In this document: piece by piece, positions 25,801 through 38,700 of the stretch
How the letters are laid out: the number at the start of each line of letters is the position of its first letter
Position numbering within the stretch: position 1 is the first letter of the stretch
Assembly (NCBI GenBank): GCA_028564675.1
Contig: JAOVVO010000355.1
Location: 1 to 64,000 of the forward strand
Length of the DNA: 64,000 nucleotides
Direction of reading: 5' to 3'
From: Onchocerca lupi
Taxonomy: Eukaryota > Nematoda > Chromadorea > Rhabditida > Onchocercidae
The notes under the pieces: model-generated
Told to the model about the DNA's origin: nothing
Database searches by the model: none
Seen by the model: the letters and a program-made list of their open reading frames with translations, nothing else
Translations under genes and position numbers: made by a program

Positions 25801-28211
25801 GATTCGGATGATGACGTTATTCCTTTGTGAGTTTCAGTTGTAAAGGAAATGAGAGAATGGGACGAATAGTTTTTATTTAAACTATACTTCTTTTTCTCTT
25901 TTTCAAATATCTTTTCTTGAAGAAATTTTTGGGACAAAACAAAACTTGTTCCAGAAAAAAAAAGAAAAAAACTGACGAAAAAAAAAGAGCTTGCATATTA
26001 TCAATCGGTTCTCATGCTTCCGAAAAGCATCATGGCTAACCTATTCTTTAAAATCGCCCCCATCTTTTTCTTCAAAATTAGTTAGGCTTAATATCTTATT
26101 TTTTAACGTTTTATTAGTGTAATTGTGATGAAATATTTTCTTAGAGACGATAATGATCAGCCTGAAACAAATAGTAAATCAGCGGCACCAGCACGAAAAT
26201 CACGCCGACTTGCGGGCCAAGATGCAGAGGATGAAAAGGAAATTATACCAGAATACGAAGGGTGGTTTACTAAAACTGGTCTGGTCACAGAAGCGGATCG
26301 AAATGATTTCTCACTTAGCAACAAACTTATGCTATTAGTCGAAATTATCAAGAAAAGTGAAGGAATTGGGGATAAATTGTAAGTTCTTTTTAGTCTTTGA
26401 GATATCTCAGACTTCTACAGTTTTTTCACCGACAAGATGATATCATTCTCACATAAACGTATTTATTTCGGAATGTTGTAACATATTATTGTATTTTTTG
26501 CTGCTCTATCTTTTAATTTTTCATTACTGCTGTAGATATTAAAAGAATATTTCAAGCTAATTTTTGTGATTTAATTTCCACTTTATATCATGCATGTTTA
26601 GATTAGTATTCTCACAAAGTATCGAATCAATTTCGCTAATTAAACGGATGTTACAATATATGGACGAGAATGGTGTGTGGTTTACAGATGGCCATGAAGC
26701 AATGAAAGCAGCAAACGAAACTTGGGGTTGGAAAGAAGGTCGCGATTATATGGTTCGTACACTTTGAAAAATTGTAATTTTTGTAATTTATGTGCTTAAA
26801 TTTGGATATAGTTTTGTTGCGTCAAATAACATGATTGCAACACATCTCTCGATAACGGTTGTTATACGTATCTTTGGAGAAAGTACTTAGTGATTCTAGC
26901 AGTCAATGTAACCATTCCGTTTATTTTAGTAACTGATCATGTTAGTAGCAGGTATTTCTGTTTTGCTTCTCATCTTAATATATTTTACATGTACCGATGT
27001 CATCTCATTTTTGCGATTATCATATTATAGTGAGTCTTCACTGGCTTTCATAGAAGTTTCACGTGAATTGTACTGATCGATTTCTCACCTAATTTATAAA
27101 TAATTTCCAAATATTTAGGTGATCGATGGGCAAGTACAAACTAGCAGACGGCATGAAATACAAACAAAGTTCAATGATCCCAATAATTTACGGTATATTT
27201 AAACATTTTTAATACATTTACCGAGAGAATTTGTTTTTTTGTACATCAATTGAGATCAGTTTTCACTTTCTCATTAAGTAGGATAATGAACACTATTGAA
27301 AGAGAAATATGTATCTAACTGTTATTCTGTCACCGTTACCACTAACTAATCTGTAACCTGATTTTTTTTAAATCATATTTGTATTTTATCTTTCTTGCGG
27401 CAAAAAATGGCATTCTGATCCGAACTGAGTCTTTCTATATGATTTTTTTAGCAAAATAAACCTAAATTTTAATCTTCAACTTCTTTTAGTTCTCGCCTAA
27501 TGCTTATTTCTACACGCGCTGGTTCCCTGGGGACCAATATGGTTGCTGCAAATCGAGTTGTTATTTTTGATGCTTGCTGGAATCCGTCACATGACACTCA
27601 GTCTTTATTCCGAGTTTATAGATTTGGACAGACAAAACCTGTATATATTTATCGATTTATTGCTCAGGTAATTGTTGCCTTCAAGTTCTTAAGCATTATT
27701 TTGCTATTAAATTTTTAAATTTTGCTCAATACTCAGCTTTTAAAGATTTTTATCATAATTCCAACTGGAACATTTCCTCTCCAGTCGCTCTTTTGAAATA
27801 ATTTTTATTCAAATTATTAAGTATCTAATTTTTACTTACATAGGAATATTTTTGTATCTAATTCCAAAAATATGAAATTTAATTTCATTTTTTCATGAAA
27901 TATCATCGTTCATATATCAGGGAACAATGGAAGAACGAATTTACAAGCGACAAGTTACCAAGGAGTCAACATCGATGCGTGTTGTGGATGAGGCCCAAAT
28001 TGAGAGGCATTTTGCTGGTCATGACTTATTGGAGTTGTACAAGTTTGATCCAGATGAATTGAACGATACGCAAAATGGACCGAAAAAGCCATTGATGGCG
28101 CCTCCAAAAGTGAGAAAGAAATAATTTCTCGGGTCTATATCCTATCAGTATTTTCTGGTAATAAAGCAATCATCTTCCATATATCTCACAAAGGGATTTA
28201 ATTTTTTTTTC

Positions 28212-28248
<37 letters not shown>

Positions 28249-31169
28249 CATTAGAACTTTGACAAGAAATCAATATTTATGATTATCCAGGATCGCTTAT
28301 TGGCTGATATCATTTTGTCGCACAGTGACTGCATTGTAAATTACATCCAGCATGATTCACTATTCAAGAATTTGGAAGAAGAAAAACTTACCGAGCAGGT
28401 GAACTTATTATTTAATCATATTTTCTTTTTTTTGCATTACTCACAAATTAATTGTGGTTGTTGATAAAATTCCAAACGAAATGTTTTTGCTTAGAGATTT
28501 TGGCAAATTTCTATTTGATATTAGTGATAGAATATTTTTTGTTTTCTGATTATTATTTTTTTCATTGAAATCATAGATTTAATTCTTGAATCAATCTTTG
28601 TTTGTTTTTATTTTTTTATTTCTGTTTAATTTTTTTCTTTATTTGAAAAGAATTGTTTATATAGTTTGTCAAGTATTTAGACCGCATTCTTCACTCCTAA
28701 TATAAGATCTTAGAGTGAGATGTCTTTCTACCAGATTAACTATACAAAGAGTCGAAAGAAAAATGAATGGTAGAAGAAGGCAAAATATTTGATTGCTGTA
28801 ACACGAGCACAACATTTGATTGCTTTTACATCTTATCGGATATTCTAAGATCTTAAAATCTATCACTGGACACAAATAATGTTCTCTCTCTACTATTTAT
28901 GAAAACTCTATTCTCATTTTTCAAATTTTATTGCTCATCCACATTATTTTTAGTTTTTTTTTTTCTCATTATTCAATATCAGTAAGTTTTTTAATCTCTG
29001 TTGTAATTTTTATTGTAATTTCAGTCTGAAACATAATATTTCATACAAAAAATTTCTGGTATAAATATATTCCCCAATCTATTTTGTCTAATTTTTTCTT
29101 TTGCTGTTTAGAGAGCTCCAGTCTGAGAATGTTATAATAATGGTAATTTTTATTTGCATAACTTTTTCCTTACATATTTGCGTAATTTTTGAAAGTGTTT
29201 ATTTTGAAAGTGGTAATTTTAGAGTCATAAATGAAAAATCAGTGATTAAAAAGTTGCAGGAATGTAAAGAAGCTTGGGAAGATTATGAACGAGAAAAAGT
29301 AAATCCAAACAGAGGAATGTATGGCAGTTTCATGGAGCAAACACAGGCGAACATGACTTCATTACTTGAACAAGGTTTGATGCTAAGAATGAAATTTATA
29401 ACACATTCGCATTTATATTAGCGTTCAGATTTTTTATACTCAAAATACTGGATTTAATCTTGATATGTTGTAGTTATCTAAACTTTAATAATAGTATTAG
29501 TATCGGTATGGCAGGAAGAATAATCCATTATTCATTATCATCCAAATTTTATTTTATCAAATGTTTCTTTATTTCACGAACTTTTTACTTTTCCTTCTTT
29601 TTTGTTTACTATTTATTATTTAACTGCACCATCTGAATTTGGATGGCCCAAGAAAGTAATTATTAGTATAATAATTGTGCTATTTACTGATGCTTCACAT
29701 TGTCTTTCAATCTTTTCAAGAATATTTGCAATTTACCTTTTCATTTCTTTGTTTTATTCTCTAGTCTTAGAATGAATCATGCAACTGCTCTTTTCCAGGA
29801 TATTATTGTATATACACTTCCATTTAGATTATTTCAATTCTGGATAAGAAAATAAATACCCAATAGAATTTTTCTACAGATTGATGTTGGTAATAGTTCT
29901 TAATCGAAGCCGGTCTTCTTGGTGTGGTTGTAATTCAAAGTATTTGTTTCAGCTAATTCTTTGCAACCGATTTATACTGATCCAGTTTATATGGGGGCAT
30001 TCCAACTGAGAGGTATGGATAGTGATATAGCTCAGAAAGTTACTTTCGTTAAAAGGTTTGTCTTTTTGTATCATCATTTAAAATACACTTTATTTAAGTC
30101 AGTATAATCACCATGCATTTTCGTGGAGTTTATTTTTGGGCTTAAGAATAAGATATATTTTACTGCAATTTCCCAAGGAAAAAACTGGCATTTTATTCAG
30201 TTGCCGTATACTTTTAATATTTTATGTAATTATTTTATATTTCGTTTAAATATATGACATAGCTTATTGGTTTACATTACGCAGTTTATCGATTATAACT
30301 TTGGTAACTGGCACTAAAATACTTCAGAAGTTTGGATGCATTACTGCCAAAGATTCCAGTACAGTTGCGTGGTGGAATGAACGAATTTACGACTTATTTT
30401 TTGGCCATGATAAACGTTAGTTTGTTTTTAGTTTATAATAAAGGGCAGTGAAGTGCCTCTATCAGTTTCATTTAGTTGGTGGAAAGTAGCGCTAAATGGT
30501 ATTCTCGATTATATAATTATTAAAATCTGAACTTTGATAGGAGACATGTGTCACTAGGCTAGCTGGTGAAAAATAGAAGAACACAACCATTCTGTTCAGA
30601 TTTGAAGATATGAGGTGCTTTCTTGGTAAAAGTGAAAATACTGTTTGAGAAAGATTGGGAAGAAGAAGGGTCTTAATATAATCTGGGATGCATTGATAGT
30701 GAAGTCAATATACAAAAGCAGTAGCGATTGCAACACTTTCTTATTGTATTTTTTTTTTTTTTTTTTTAAATAAACAAACTGAACTCAAATTGAGTTTACA
30801 TGAAACTTGTTCACTGAAGTCACTGCAAATACTGTGGTTTACCGAGAAAATGTTTCTTTTTTTGAACTGCAGATCTTAAAGATTAAAATGGATGTAACGT
30901 AAAAACTTCTTTGTAAAAATAAGAGGAGAAGTTTATGATTTCATTATTGTTTTACACTATAAATAATGTTAAGCATCAGATTTTTATTACAGGAAGGATT
31001 AAAAACGGCCGAAAGTGGAACTTGGTTATACAATAAAACAGTTAGCATTTTTCGGACAGTTGTTTCAATGGTGAAAAATGAGCCACAGTGTATACCTGTA
31101 CTTCAATATCTTTATCGTACTGCACCACAAATATTTGACCCAAATGAATCTGGTGCTCTTTATATGTAA
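16868..31169 (+). CDS. xnp-1: ATRX/XNP-1-type SNF2 chromatin remodelling ATPase
   Basis: A nuclear ATP-dependent remodeller of the ATRX subfamily. Twenty-eight in-phase exons: 16868-17161, 18698-18785, 18929-19002, 19440-19535, 19734-19940, 20403-20554, 20691-20763, 21438-21580, 21743-21916, 22067-22286, 22840-23130, 23258-23419, 23943-24080, 24183-24276, 24446-24583, 24945-25120, 25385-25612, 25726-25826, 26145-26378, 26602-26752, 27119-27192, 27490-27667, 27921-28109, 28291-28398, 29260-29374, 29953-30055, 30328-30415, 30993-31169; 1421 aa. Residues 1-510 are acidic and Ser-rich. Walker A is HCMGLGKT (GLGKT at 598-602), motif II is DEAH (743-746), motif III is LTGTPLQNN, motif V is STRAGSLGTN and motif VI is QSLFRVYRFGQTKPVYIYRF. 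The Leu-rich C-terminus (LRGGMNEF) is also ATRX-like. No Cys-rich ADD domain is present, as in C. elegans XNP-1. The ATG follows an acceptor (TCTTAG), suggesting trans-splicing, but an upstream exon is possible. Confidence 0.94.
22840..24583 (+). other. ATRX helicase lobe 1 (SNF2_N) exons
   Basis: Exons 11-15 carry the first RecA-like lobe. The order is the substrate-proximal FNGIELADGPD start, the KPHQAKGIQFLYD motif Q region, Walker A in exon 11, the IIVPKNVVLNWYNEFEKW motif Ia in exon 12, MIIGYDM in exon 13, then DEAH and LTGTPLQNN in exon 15. Every catalytic motif expected of an active SF2 ATPase is intact. Confidence 0.93.
26145..28109 (+). other. ATRX helicase lobe 2 (Helicase_C) exons
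   Basis: Exons 19-23 carry the second lobe. SNKLMLLVEIIKKSEGIGDK leads into VFSQSIESISLIKRM (motif IV), then STRAGSLGTNMVAANRVV (motif V) and the arginine-finger motif VI in exon 22. Exon 23 has ERIYKRQVTKES and VERHF-like IERHFAGHDLLELY, which is the ATRX-specific extension after the helicase domain. Confidence 0.92.
28110..28165 (+). promoter_or_regulatory. alternative 3' end inside ATRX intron 23 (stop codon plus AATAAA)
   Basis: If the exon 23 donor (AAA|GTGAGA at 28110) is not used, the frame adds Val-Arg-Lys-Lys and stops at TAA 28122-28124. A perfect AATAAA follows at 28160-28165. This would make a protein of about 1229 aa with both helicase lobes but without the last five exons. The signals are visible; their use is inference. 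Confidence 0.4.
28213..28248. repeat. poly-T tract (36 nt) in ATRX intron 23
   Basis: Uninterrupted T run about 40 bp before exon 24. It could act as an extended pyrimidine tract for that acceptor, or it may be simple expansion. Confidence 0.95.
28703..28855. repeat. inverted repeat with palindromic ends in ATRX intron 24
   Basis: TAAGATCTTAGA at 28703-28714 is the exact reverse complement of TCTAAGATCTTA at 28844-28855. Weaker complementarity continues inward (GAGATGT versus ACATCTT). The 153-bp size suits a small MITE, but I could not show a target-site duplication. Confidence 0.6.
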
Positions 31170-31983
31170 TTTATTATCGCTTGTAGATCTCTTGTTTTCC
31201 AGAAACATAGCATTCCGTCTATTTTGTTGAAATTTGTACATATTTCTCTATTATCTAAATTGGAATGTACATATCATGTATGCTTTTTCTGTCAACTCGA
31301 GACTCATTGCAGGACGGCCTTGAATATGGCCCAGAAACGAATATTAGGATAGAATTTTTCTTCCATCCTTTAATAATTTAAAATAGCATTCTTGAGGGGA
31401 TAAAAATCTGGCGGAAGAGATGCTATATGAGTGAGGTACCGAGATTTTTATCATTATTTAGACGACTACTTTCTTTTATTGATTTCTTAAATCTCTTTAC
31501 TAAATTATTTCATTATATCTGCATTTTAATTTTCGGCCTTATTAGATGGATCTCTTGCGAAGAACTTATCTCTCGGCGATAGTAGATTATTTAAGGTCAT
31601 TTATCACTCATCGCGATAATTATTGAGCGGATAATTTTCATTGTTGTGCTATCTGTCGGGATAAGCAAATTTTTGACTAACGCTTATCGTTTTTTATCTT
31701 TTCAGCTTCTCTTTTCGAAGTGACCAAGTGTTTTCTAGCTTTTTGAACCCGCATATATAATATACAGGGAAGCACTTGTGTCGGTTTATCTTGGTTGTTT
31801 TTTTCCCAAATTGGTTTTTATTGAGCAATTGAAATTCCCATAGCCTATATCGTTTTAAAATTCATTTGAAACATTTTGCGTATATATTTTTCATATACTT
31901 ATTTCTGAGTATATATGTCTTCAGCAAGGCATACTATGTTGTTTATTTATTTTTCTAACAAATAATTCATTTTCATTGAACGA

Positions 31984-31989
31984 AATAAA
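31984..31989 (+). terminator. candidate AATAAA polyadenylation signal of the ATRX gene
   Basis: A canonical AATAAA about 815 nt after the ATRX stop codon, just before a poly-A run. It implies a fairly long 3'UTR; a nearer non-canonical signal is possible. Confidence 0.3.
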
Positions 31990-32394
31990 TATTACAAAAA
32001 AAAAGAGGTAAAACAAGGATTAGCATACTATTTCACACATTTTATATTCCATTACAATTAAAATATGTTCCATGATCAGTTATCAAATCAAAATTTTTGG
32101 GAATTTTAGACTTCATAAACAGAGCATTAAAGTAAACAATCTTTATGCTGGTTTCGTGAAGGAATTAAAATTAAAAATGGATAATGATTCAGAAATAAGA
32201 TCTCGGAACAAAAAAACAAGTAATGAAGTGCTTTTCCAATGGCGCAATATCAAAAAATAGATGAAAGTTAGATAGGTAAATTCCTCAGATAAAGATATAC
32301 GAGTTTGTGGGTTAATTAAAATGATGATCAAGTTTGATGAGAATTCCATCCCATTTCGTTAGGAGAGATTAGAAGCCCTGAAGATTTTTTATAA

Positions 32395-32400
32395 TTTATT
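32395..32400 (-). terminator. AATAAA polyadenylation signal of the SLC6 gene
   Basis: TTTATT on the plus strand reads AATAAA on the gene's strand, about 300 nt downstream of the split stop codon. Confidence 0.35.
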
Positions 32401-32701
32401 GCAGAATTATTTAGTATTTGGGAATCCAATTTCCAAATATCGTTGAAAAGAGCTAATCAGATTTGAAGGAATAATTTTTCAGTCATTTGCAGAAGAATTA
32501 ATTCACAAACAATTACAACATTTACGAAACTGAAATCAAATTATGCTGTAAATACAATTATTTACAATAGAACAGTATGATAAAAGAAAAAGAAAATCGC
32601 AGCACTGAAATAACTTTGGCAGTTTTGCGATATACCCTTGGCACATGGCATAGCATATGATAATCGTTGGAAATCATTGTGTTCATTCTATTTATGATCG
32701 G

Positions 32702-35700
32702 TTCTGAAATAACAATTATAAAATTTAATTGAAATCTCAAGATTAGAAGAAAAAAACTGGGAAATAAAGAGTTAAGTGATGCTTACATCGGTCCAAAACA
32801 AGTTGATGGAAGGAAAAGCTTAGTGGAAGGTGCAGTAATTCTGGATTAAATTCGTAAACCTGTATGCTGTTTTAAGACAAATTTTTTTTGGTTAATTTCA
32901 AATATTTTAGGAGCTCATTAAGCTCAATTTTTAAATTACCTCACTGAAAACTTCTAGTTCAGCAAGTGGAGCTTGTGGAAGAAGAACATAACCAGGTGTA
33001 TCATTTGAATATCTTCGCATAGCTGATGATGATGATTTCTTAACTTCATAAGGCAAAGGAGATGCCATTGCATTTTTCAATTTCTGTAATTAATATCATT
33101 ATTGCAGTATTAACTGAACATTAAGCTTGAATTTAATGAAAAAAAATGAAAAATTTTTTTCAACCCATAAAACAAAATGAATATGAACAAAAACTTTTAA
33201 ACTTCACTATAAAACTTAAAACCTTGAAATTTCTCATTAAATGATATATTTTGAAGATAAAAAATCATTTTTGATATTTACCTGCCATTTTGTCACGCCA
33301 GGTCCTTTGATACATGTCCTGCAAATTCGAAAATGCATAAACAATGGAATTGGTACCAATGGTATCAATGCTATTGCCCATCCAAGTACTTCCGAATATT
33401 TCCATTCATGAATTCCGGAAGAATAAATGGAGTAATCATAATTCAACAAATTCAGCGCAGCTATTGCCTGAAGATCAGTAATTTTTCTATTTTTTTTTTT
33501 CTCCAATCAAATTTTTCGTCATCTATTATCAATCAGAAAATTGAAATCAAAAAATTATTCCATGCTAATTTTGAAATATTTTTGCTTTATAGTTATCTAA
33601 TTGTATATTCTGGCAAAAAATTTAAAGCGAAAAATTTTGAAAACTAGCGAAAAAGTTGAAAATTTGGGAAATTTTGAAGCGAAAAATTTAATTATTTTTG
33701 ATTTCATATTTGAATACATTGTAATAAACATTTTAATAGGTAGAAAACCTCTATTTATTGTAAATTTATTTTAAAAAAAAGAAAAAATTGAATCTAATCA
33801 TTAATTTATTTACAAATTTAACAACTTACAGCAGGTATAATTGGTAGAAGATATATGAAAAAAAGAATGAAATGTCCAAAACACCAGCAGCATAATGGTC
33901 GTAACATTGTATGCAAATCTTTACCAAGACGATGTGCACCTGTAATTATACTTCTTTAATTACTTCGATTTTGATAATCAATAATCGAACATTGATCAGA
34001 TTGCAATTTGAATTGTTTTTTATTCTGTATGAAAATACTTGTCAGAAATTAAAATAGAAAAATTTGATCAAATTTGATTAATACATGCAATATTTTATCA
34101 TTTTTAAAATCGATTTATCCGATTAAACATCTACTTTACAAGGTGTTTTAAATAAATATTCGATAAATTTCCCGCGATATCACGAATCTTTCTTTTTTTT
34201 TCAAGATAAATATTTCCTATGATAGAGATTTTACAAACTTACGATAGAACCATCCAACTGCTAGCAATTCAAAGAACAATATAACCCATAATGTTACATA
34301 TTTCAAATAGCCACCAACTAGCTCATACGCATAACGACCACCCTGAAATTATAAAAAAAATTTCACAAAAATTTGCATGTTTTAAAAAATTTGTATATAT
34401 TTTAAAATTCTAATATTAATAAATTAAAAATTTAAATCATAATTTTCAAAATTTTCACAAGTTTGAAGTTTGTTGTTATTTTGCAAAAATCTGAAATTCT
34501 AATCGTAGAATTATAGTTTTAGAAGAGACGAAAACTGATTAAAAAGATTGCTGTACAAATCATCAATGTATTGTGAAAATTATATGCAAATGGATTAAAT
34601 AATTTTGTAAGAATATTATTTCATTTAAAGATTTCTTGAATGATAGCTAAATCTCATTATTTCAGTTATTCTTAAGACGTTAATTACAATTATAATAATG
34701 AAAATATCAATTCTAAAATTTTTGCTGAATTAGTCCGAAATTTAATAATGGAATATTTGAGTATGTCCTTGAAAATTTTCTCTTTTCTTCAAATAAATTT
34801 TTAGTTATAGCAAAAGTTTAAAGTAGATTTGGGTAATCATAATCAAATTAGTAGAATTATCATAATAATCAGACTATCATAATCAATAATCAATCAGACT
34901 AATTATTTTGAAAATAAAAAATAATTTTAAGAGGTTATAGTTACTTGTTATAACTGAGTAAGATGAAATTTTCAAGGTTAAATCAAACTTTCTTAACATA
35001 AGTATTATTAAATATATTGGGAAGAGAATGATTGTTTAAATTGTTAATTATTTATTTTTTCCTTTTTTCTACTTTTTTTTGCACCATTTTGCAAAAAAAG
35101 TTTCACAGAAAGAGGGAAGAAATTTAGAATATTGACAGATATATAAAAATAATTCGAATATTTGAAAATTTAAATCAAATTTTTGATGAAATCGATATTT
35201 TGTCTCTTTCTTACCTGCGTAGCAAAATAAAGACCGATTGCAAAAGTAATGCAACAGATGAAAAGATCAAGTAGAAAACGTGGAAAGCAACGTGATGATT
35301 TTTCACCACATGAATCTTCAAATGTTGCCAAAATGTTCAAAGTGAGAAGATACTGAAAATAAAAATAAGAATAAAAAAAGTATGAGTAAAATATGAATAA
35401 TATAAGTAAAAAAATATGAGTAAAAATATGAGTTTTAGTAGTATGATATTAATTTCTAAGCATTAAATGAATTTATAGAATTGTTGGAAATTAATTGAAT
35501 TTCTCAAAACTGATATGACTAAAAATTTGGATATTGAAAAATGAAACAATGACAACTTAGATTAAAAATAACAGAAGAAACTTACGAAAACATTAAGTAA
35601 AACAAAAATGCACATAAACAAAAGGATTGCAGTCCATGTTCGGATGTCCGGTAAATACGACATATACGCAAGAATATGCCACATTTGAGCTTCTCCTACA

Positions 35701-38700
35701 AAATCGAACTTTATTGAGTCAAAAAAATAAAAAAGCTGCCTTGAAATTGGATAAATTTTAAGTTAAAACGGTATTGAGTCAAAATTTTATTCAGAATAAT
35801 TTGAAATAGAAAGTTCGAGGAAAATTCATATTTATGATGAGAATTGATATAAGAGTGAATTAATCGTACATGAAAATTTTGTAATTCCACGATATATATA
35901 TTTGAAAATTAGCAAATTTAATAATTTTTTCGAATTTAATGCCAAAAATTTGAGTTCTAAAATTGAAACGGAAAAATGAAGATAAAAATAAACCTCGATC
36001 AAGAAGCTCAATTGGTTGTAATCCAAGCCGAATACATAAATGCCCAATAAATCCAATTATTACAAGTACCTGTATCAGTGTTAATACGATATGGCCAAAT
36101 ATGATTATCATTGCGTCACTATAAAATACTAATTTTTGAAATTTCAATTTCATTTACTCTTCCAATTTTGTGTTAAGAATTGAAAAAAAGAAAAAAAAAG
36201 AAAAAAAAAACTAGAGAATTAAATATTGATCACTGTTAAATAACACAAAGTATTATTTTCTTTTTTTTTCAAATTAATTTCATCAAAATTAAGAAACAAC
36301 AAAAAATAAGCAATTAATAAAATAACTATTCTAATTAACTCATGAAATAGGTAAAATGGATGTAATGTAAAAAAAAATAAAACAATAGTTATAATAATAT
36401 AATCGAAAATAATCTGAAAAATTGTATAATGAAATATTTTAGCTCATTTATATTTTTTTTCATTTAATCTTATTTTATAGATTGAATATTGAAATCTCGA
36501 ATCATTGCATAAAAAAAAAAGAACAAATATTTCAAGCAAAGTTATTATATTTCAAAATTTCAGATTGAGTAGAATTTAATTTCTAACCAAATTTCGTGAT
36601 GTAATACAATTTAGAAGTATTATTAATGATTTTCGTTCATATGAACAATCAAATTTTTGAAGCACAAAATTGACATACATGCTCGATACGAAATATAACG
36701 AGTCCAACTATAATCAGACACTACTAAATAGGGAATTTCGTCATAGGTTAAGACAAAATGTCAAAGGTCAAGATGGACAAAACGTCAAGGGTCAAGATGG
36801 TGTTAAGCTAAACTTAAAAAAGGTCAATTTATTGCTACTCACCAAACAAGATTATTTGTTCGTTTGTTATACGAAGCAATCGTAATAAATGTGCCAAAAC
36901 CAATTCCGGTAGCAAAAATTGCCTGTTCAATTGCCGTCTTCCACATCTTTAATATACAAGATGGCTTAATGAAGCAAGAAAAAAAAAAGATATATATTAA
37001 TAAAGGTATTAAATTAGTAATGAAATGCCTTACTAATGTAATTTGTTTACTTAAATATTTATTTACTTGAATAATTCTTGTTTACTTTGAATTTGTTTAT
37101 TTGAATAATTCTTGAATCCGTTTTTATTGAAATGCCAAAATGGCATGAATATTTATAAATATATGATGTAATACTTTCACTAATACTAATGTCAATAAAT
37201 GATTTATTCAAATTGAAGAATTTTCAGTTTGATGATTTATGAATAAAAATTTTGGATTTCATTATTTGAATCTTTGAAAATTTTTCGACAATGATATATC
37301 ACTAATTGAGTTATAAAAATATCAAATATTCAGTTAAATTCACTATTATAATCTAATAGTAATAAAGCTAAAAATTTCAAAATATTTTTTTGTACCCTTT
37401 AGCATTATTCAAATATAAAAAACTTTTTTTTTTCTTCCAAAATCAAAGAAAAAAAAAAGAAGCAAATTAGCAAAAATTCACAAGATAATCAGTCATCCGT
37501 TGCCAATCGGTACTTTCATAAAATTTCACCAATATTTCCGGAAGACCTTGAAGTGTTAAAGCACGTAATAGAAGTAAACACATCAAAACCAATGGCATGA
37601 TGAAGGTGAAATGTATAACCTGAAATGATTTAACAATTATTGAATAAAACACTTGAAATTCCTCTAAGTGTACATAAATATTTCATTGTGACATTTTTTT
37701 TTTTTTTTTTGCAATAAATCATAATCTTTAGTCTTTAACTTAAGTATAACTTTTCGATTCATAAATAAAACTTAATAGTTCAATATTTAATGCTTCAAAT
37801 TCATGAGAAATTCTCGAATCCTTTGAGACATAAAGAAGTTATCATTAAGAAGAAAATCATCAAAATCTAAGATTTTATAAATCAAATAAGCGCAAGTCAG
37901 TTTCAGTAAATATCTAGCAGAACAATTCGAAAACTTCTAATTACTTATTATTTTTAATTTTAATCCGTTTCTAATCATCATCTACTAATAGCTAGTTATA
38001 CTATCATCAAAAGGTAAAGATAAAGAAAAGATAATTCTTCTTCTTGTTTAACAATTAAGATGGATAGCACGAACACAAATATACATAAGCACACAAGTAT
38101 ACAAAAACTAAATCTTCTCATATATTTTAGAAATATTTTAGAAATTCAAAAAAAAAAAAAAAATTCAAGTAATTAAATTTTTACCTTTCCTAACCAACGG
38201 ACACCGAAGCATGTTGCAAAAAAGACCAATATCCAAACTGCTCCCATCGAAGCAAGAATGTAATATTGCAAATGACCTGTTTCAGCAATATTACTGGATG
38301 GTCGTTCTAACATTCTGTAAATTGTTAATTAAATTAATTAAAATATTCCAAACATAAAAGAATTGTTGGCACATAATTTAAGCATTAATTTTCACGGAAA
38401 AAGCGTACGTCATGAATTGAACAAGTGATGACTGTGCATTTAAAGTATTCAATTTTGTCGTGCTAACATGGGTAAAATTTGCCACCGAGCCTGCTTCTTC
38501 GCATGGTAATAGTTGAATTTCAGGGAAATTCGTACAATGCAACCATGGTAAACCTGCAAAAAAAAGAAAAAAAAGAGGTAATTAAAGATCACTAATTAAT
38601 TTAGATTAAAATTTTTTAAATTCAATGAAAAATATTGAACAAGCAACCTACCTGGTCGTCCAGCTAATATGGCCCAGAAAAGATGAAATAAATAAAGCAT

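Larger units (their letters stand above)
31170..32701. other. convergent intergenic region between ATRX and SLC6 genes
   Basis: The 3' ends of the ATRX gene (+) and the SLC6 gene (-) face each other across about 1.5 kb. The stretch holds polyadenylation signals for both strands and short AT-rich open frames that have no splice context and resemble nothing I know. No additional gene is visible. Confidence 0.6.

Noticed and set aside
30289..30327. earlier acceptor for ATRX exon 27 (TTTATCGATT..)
   Set aside because: That acceptor forces a different frame. The acceptor at 30326-30327 gives RSLDALLPKIPVQLRGGMNEF, which fits the ATRX C-terminus and keeps phase with exon 28.
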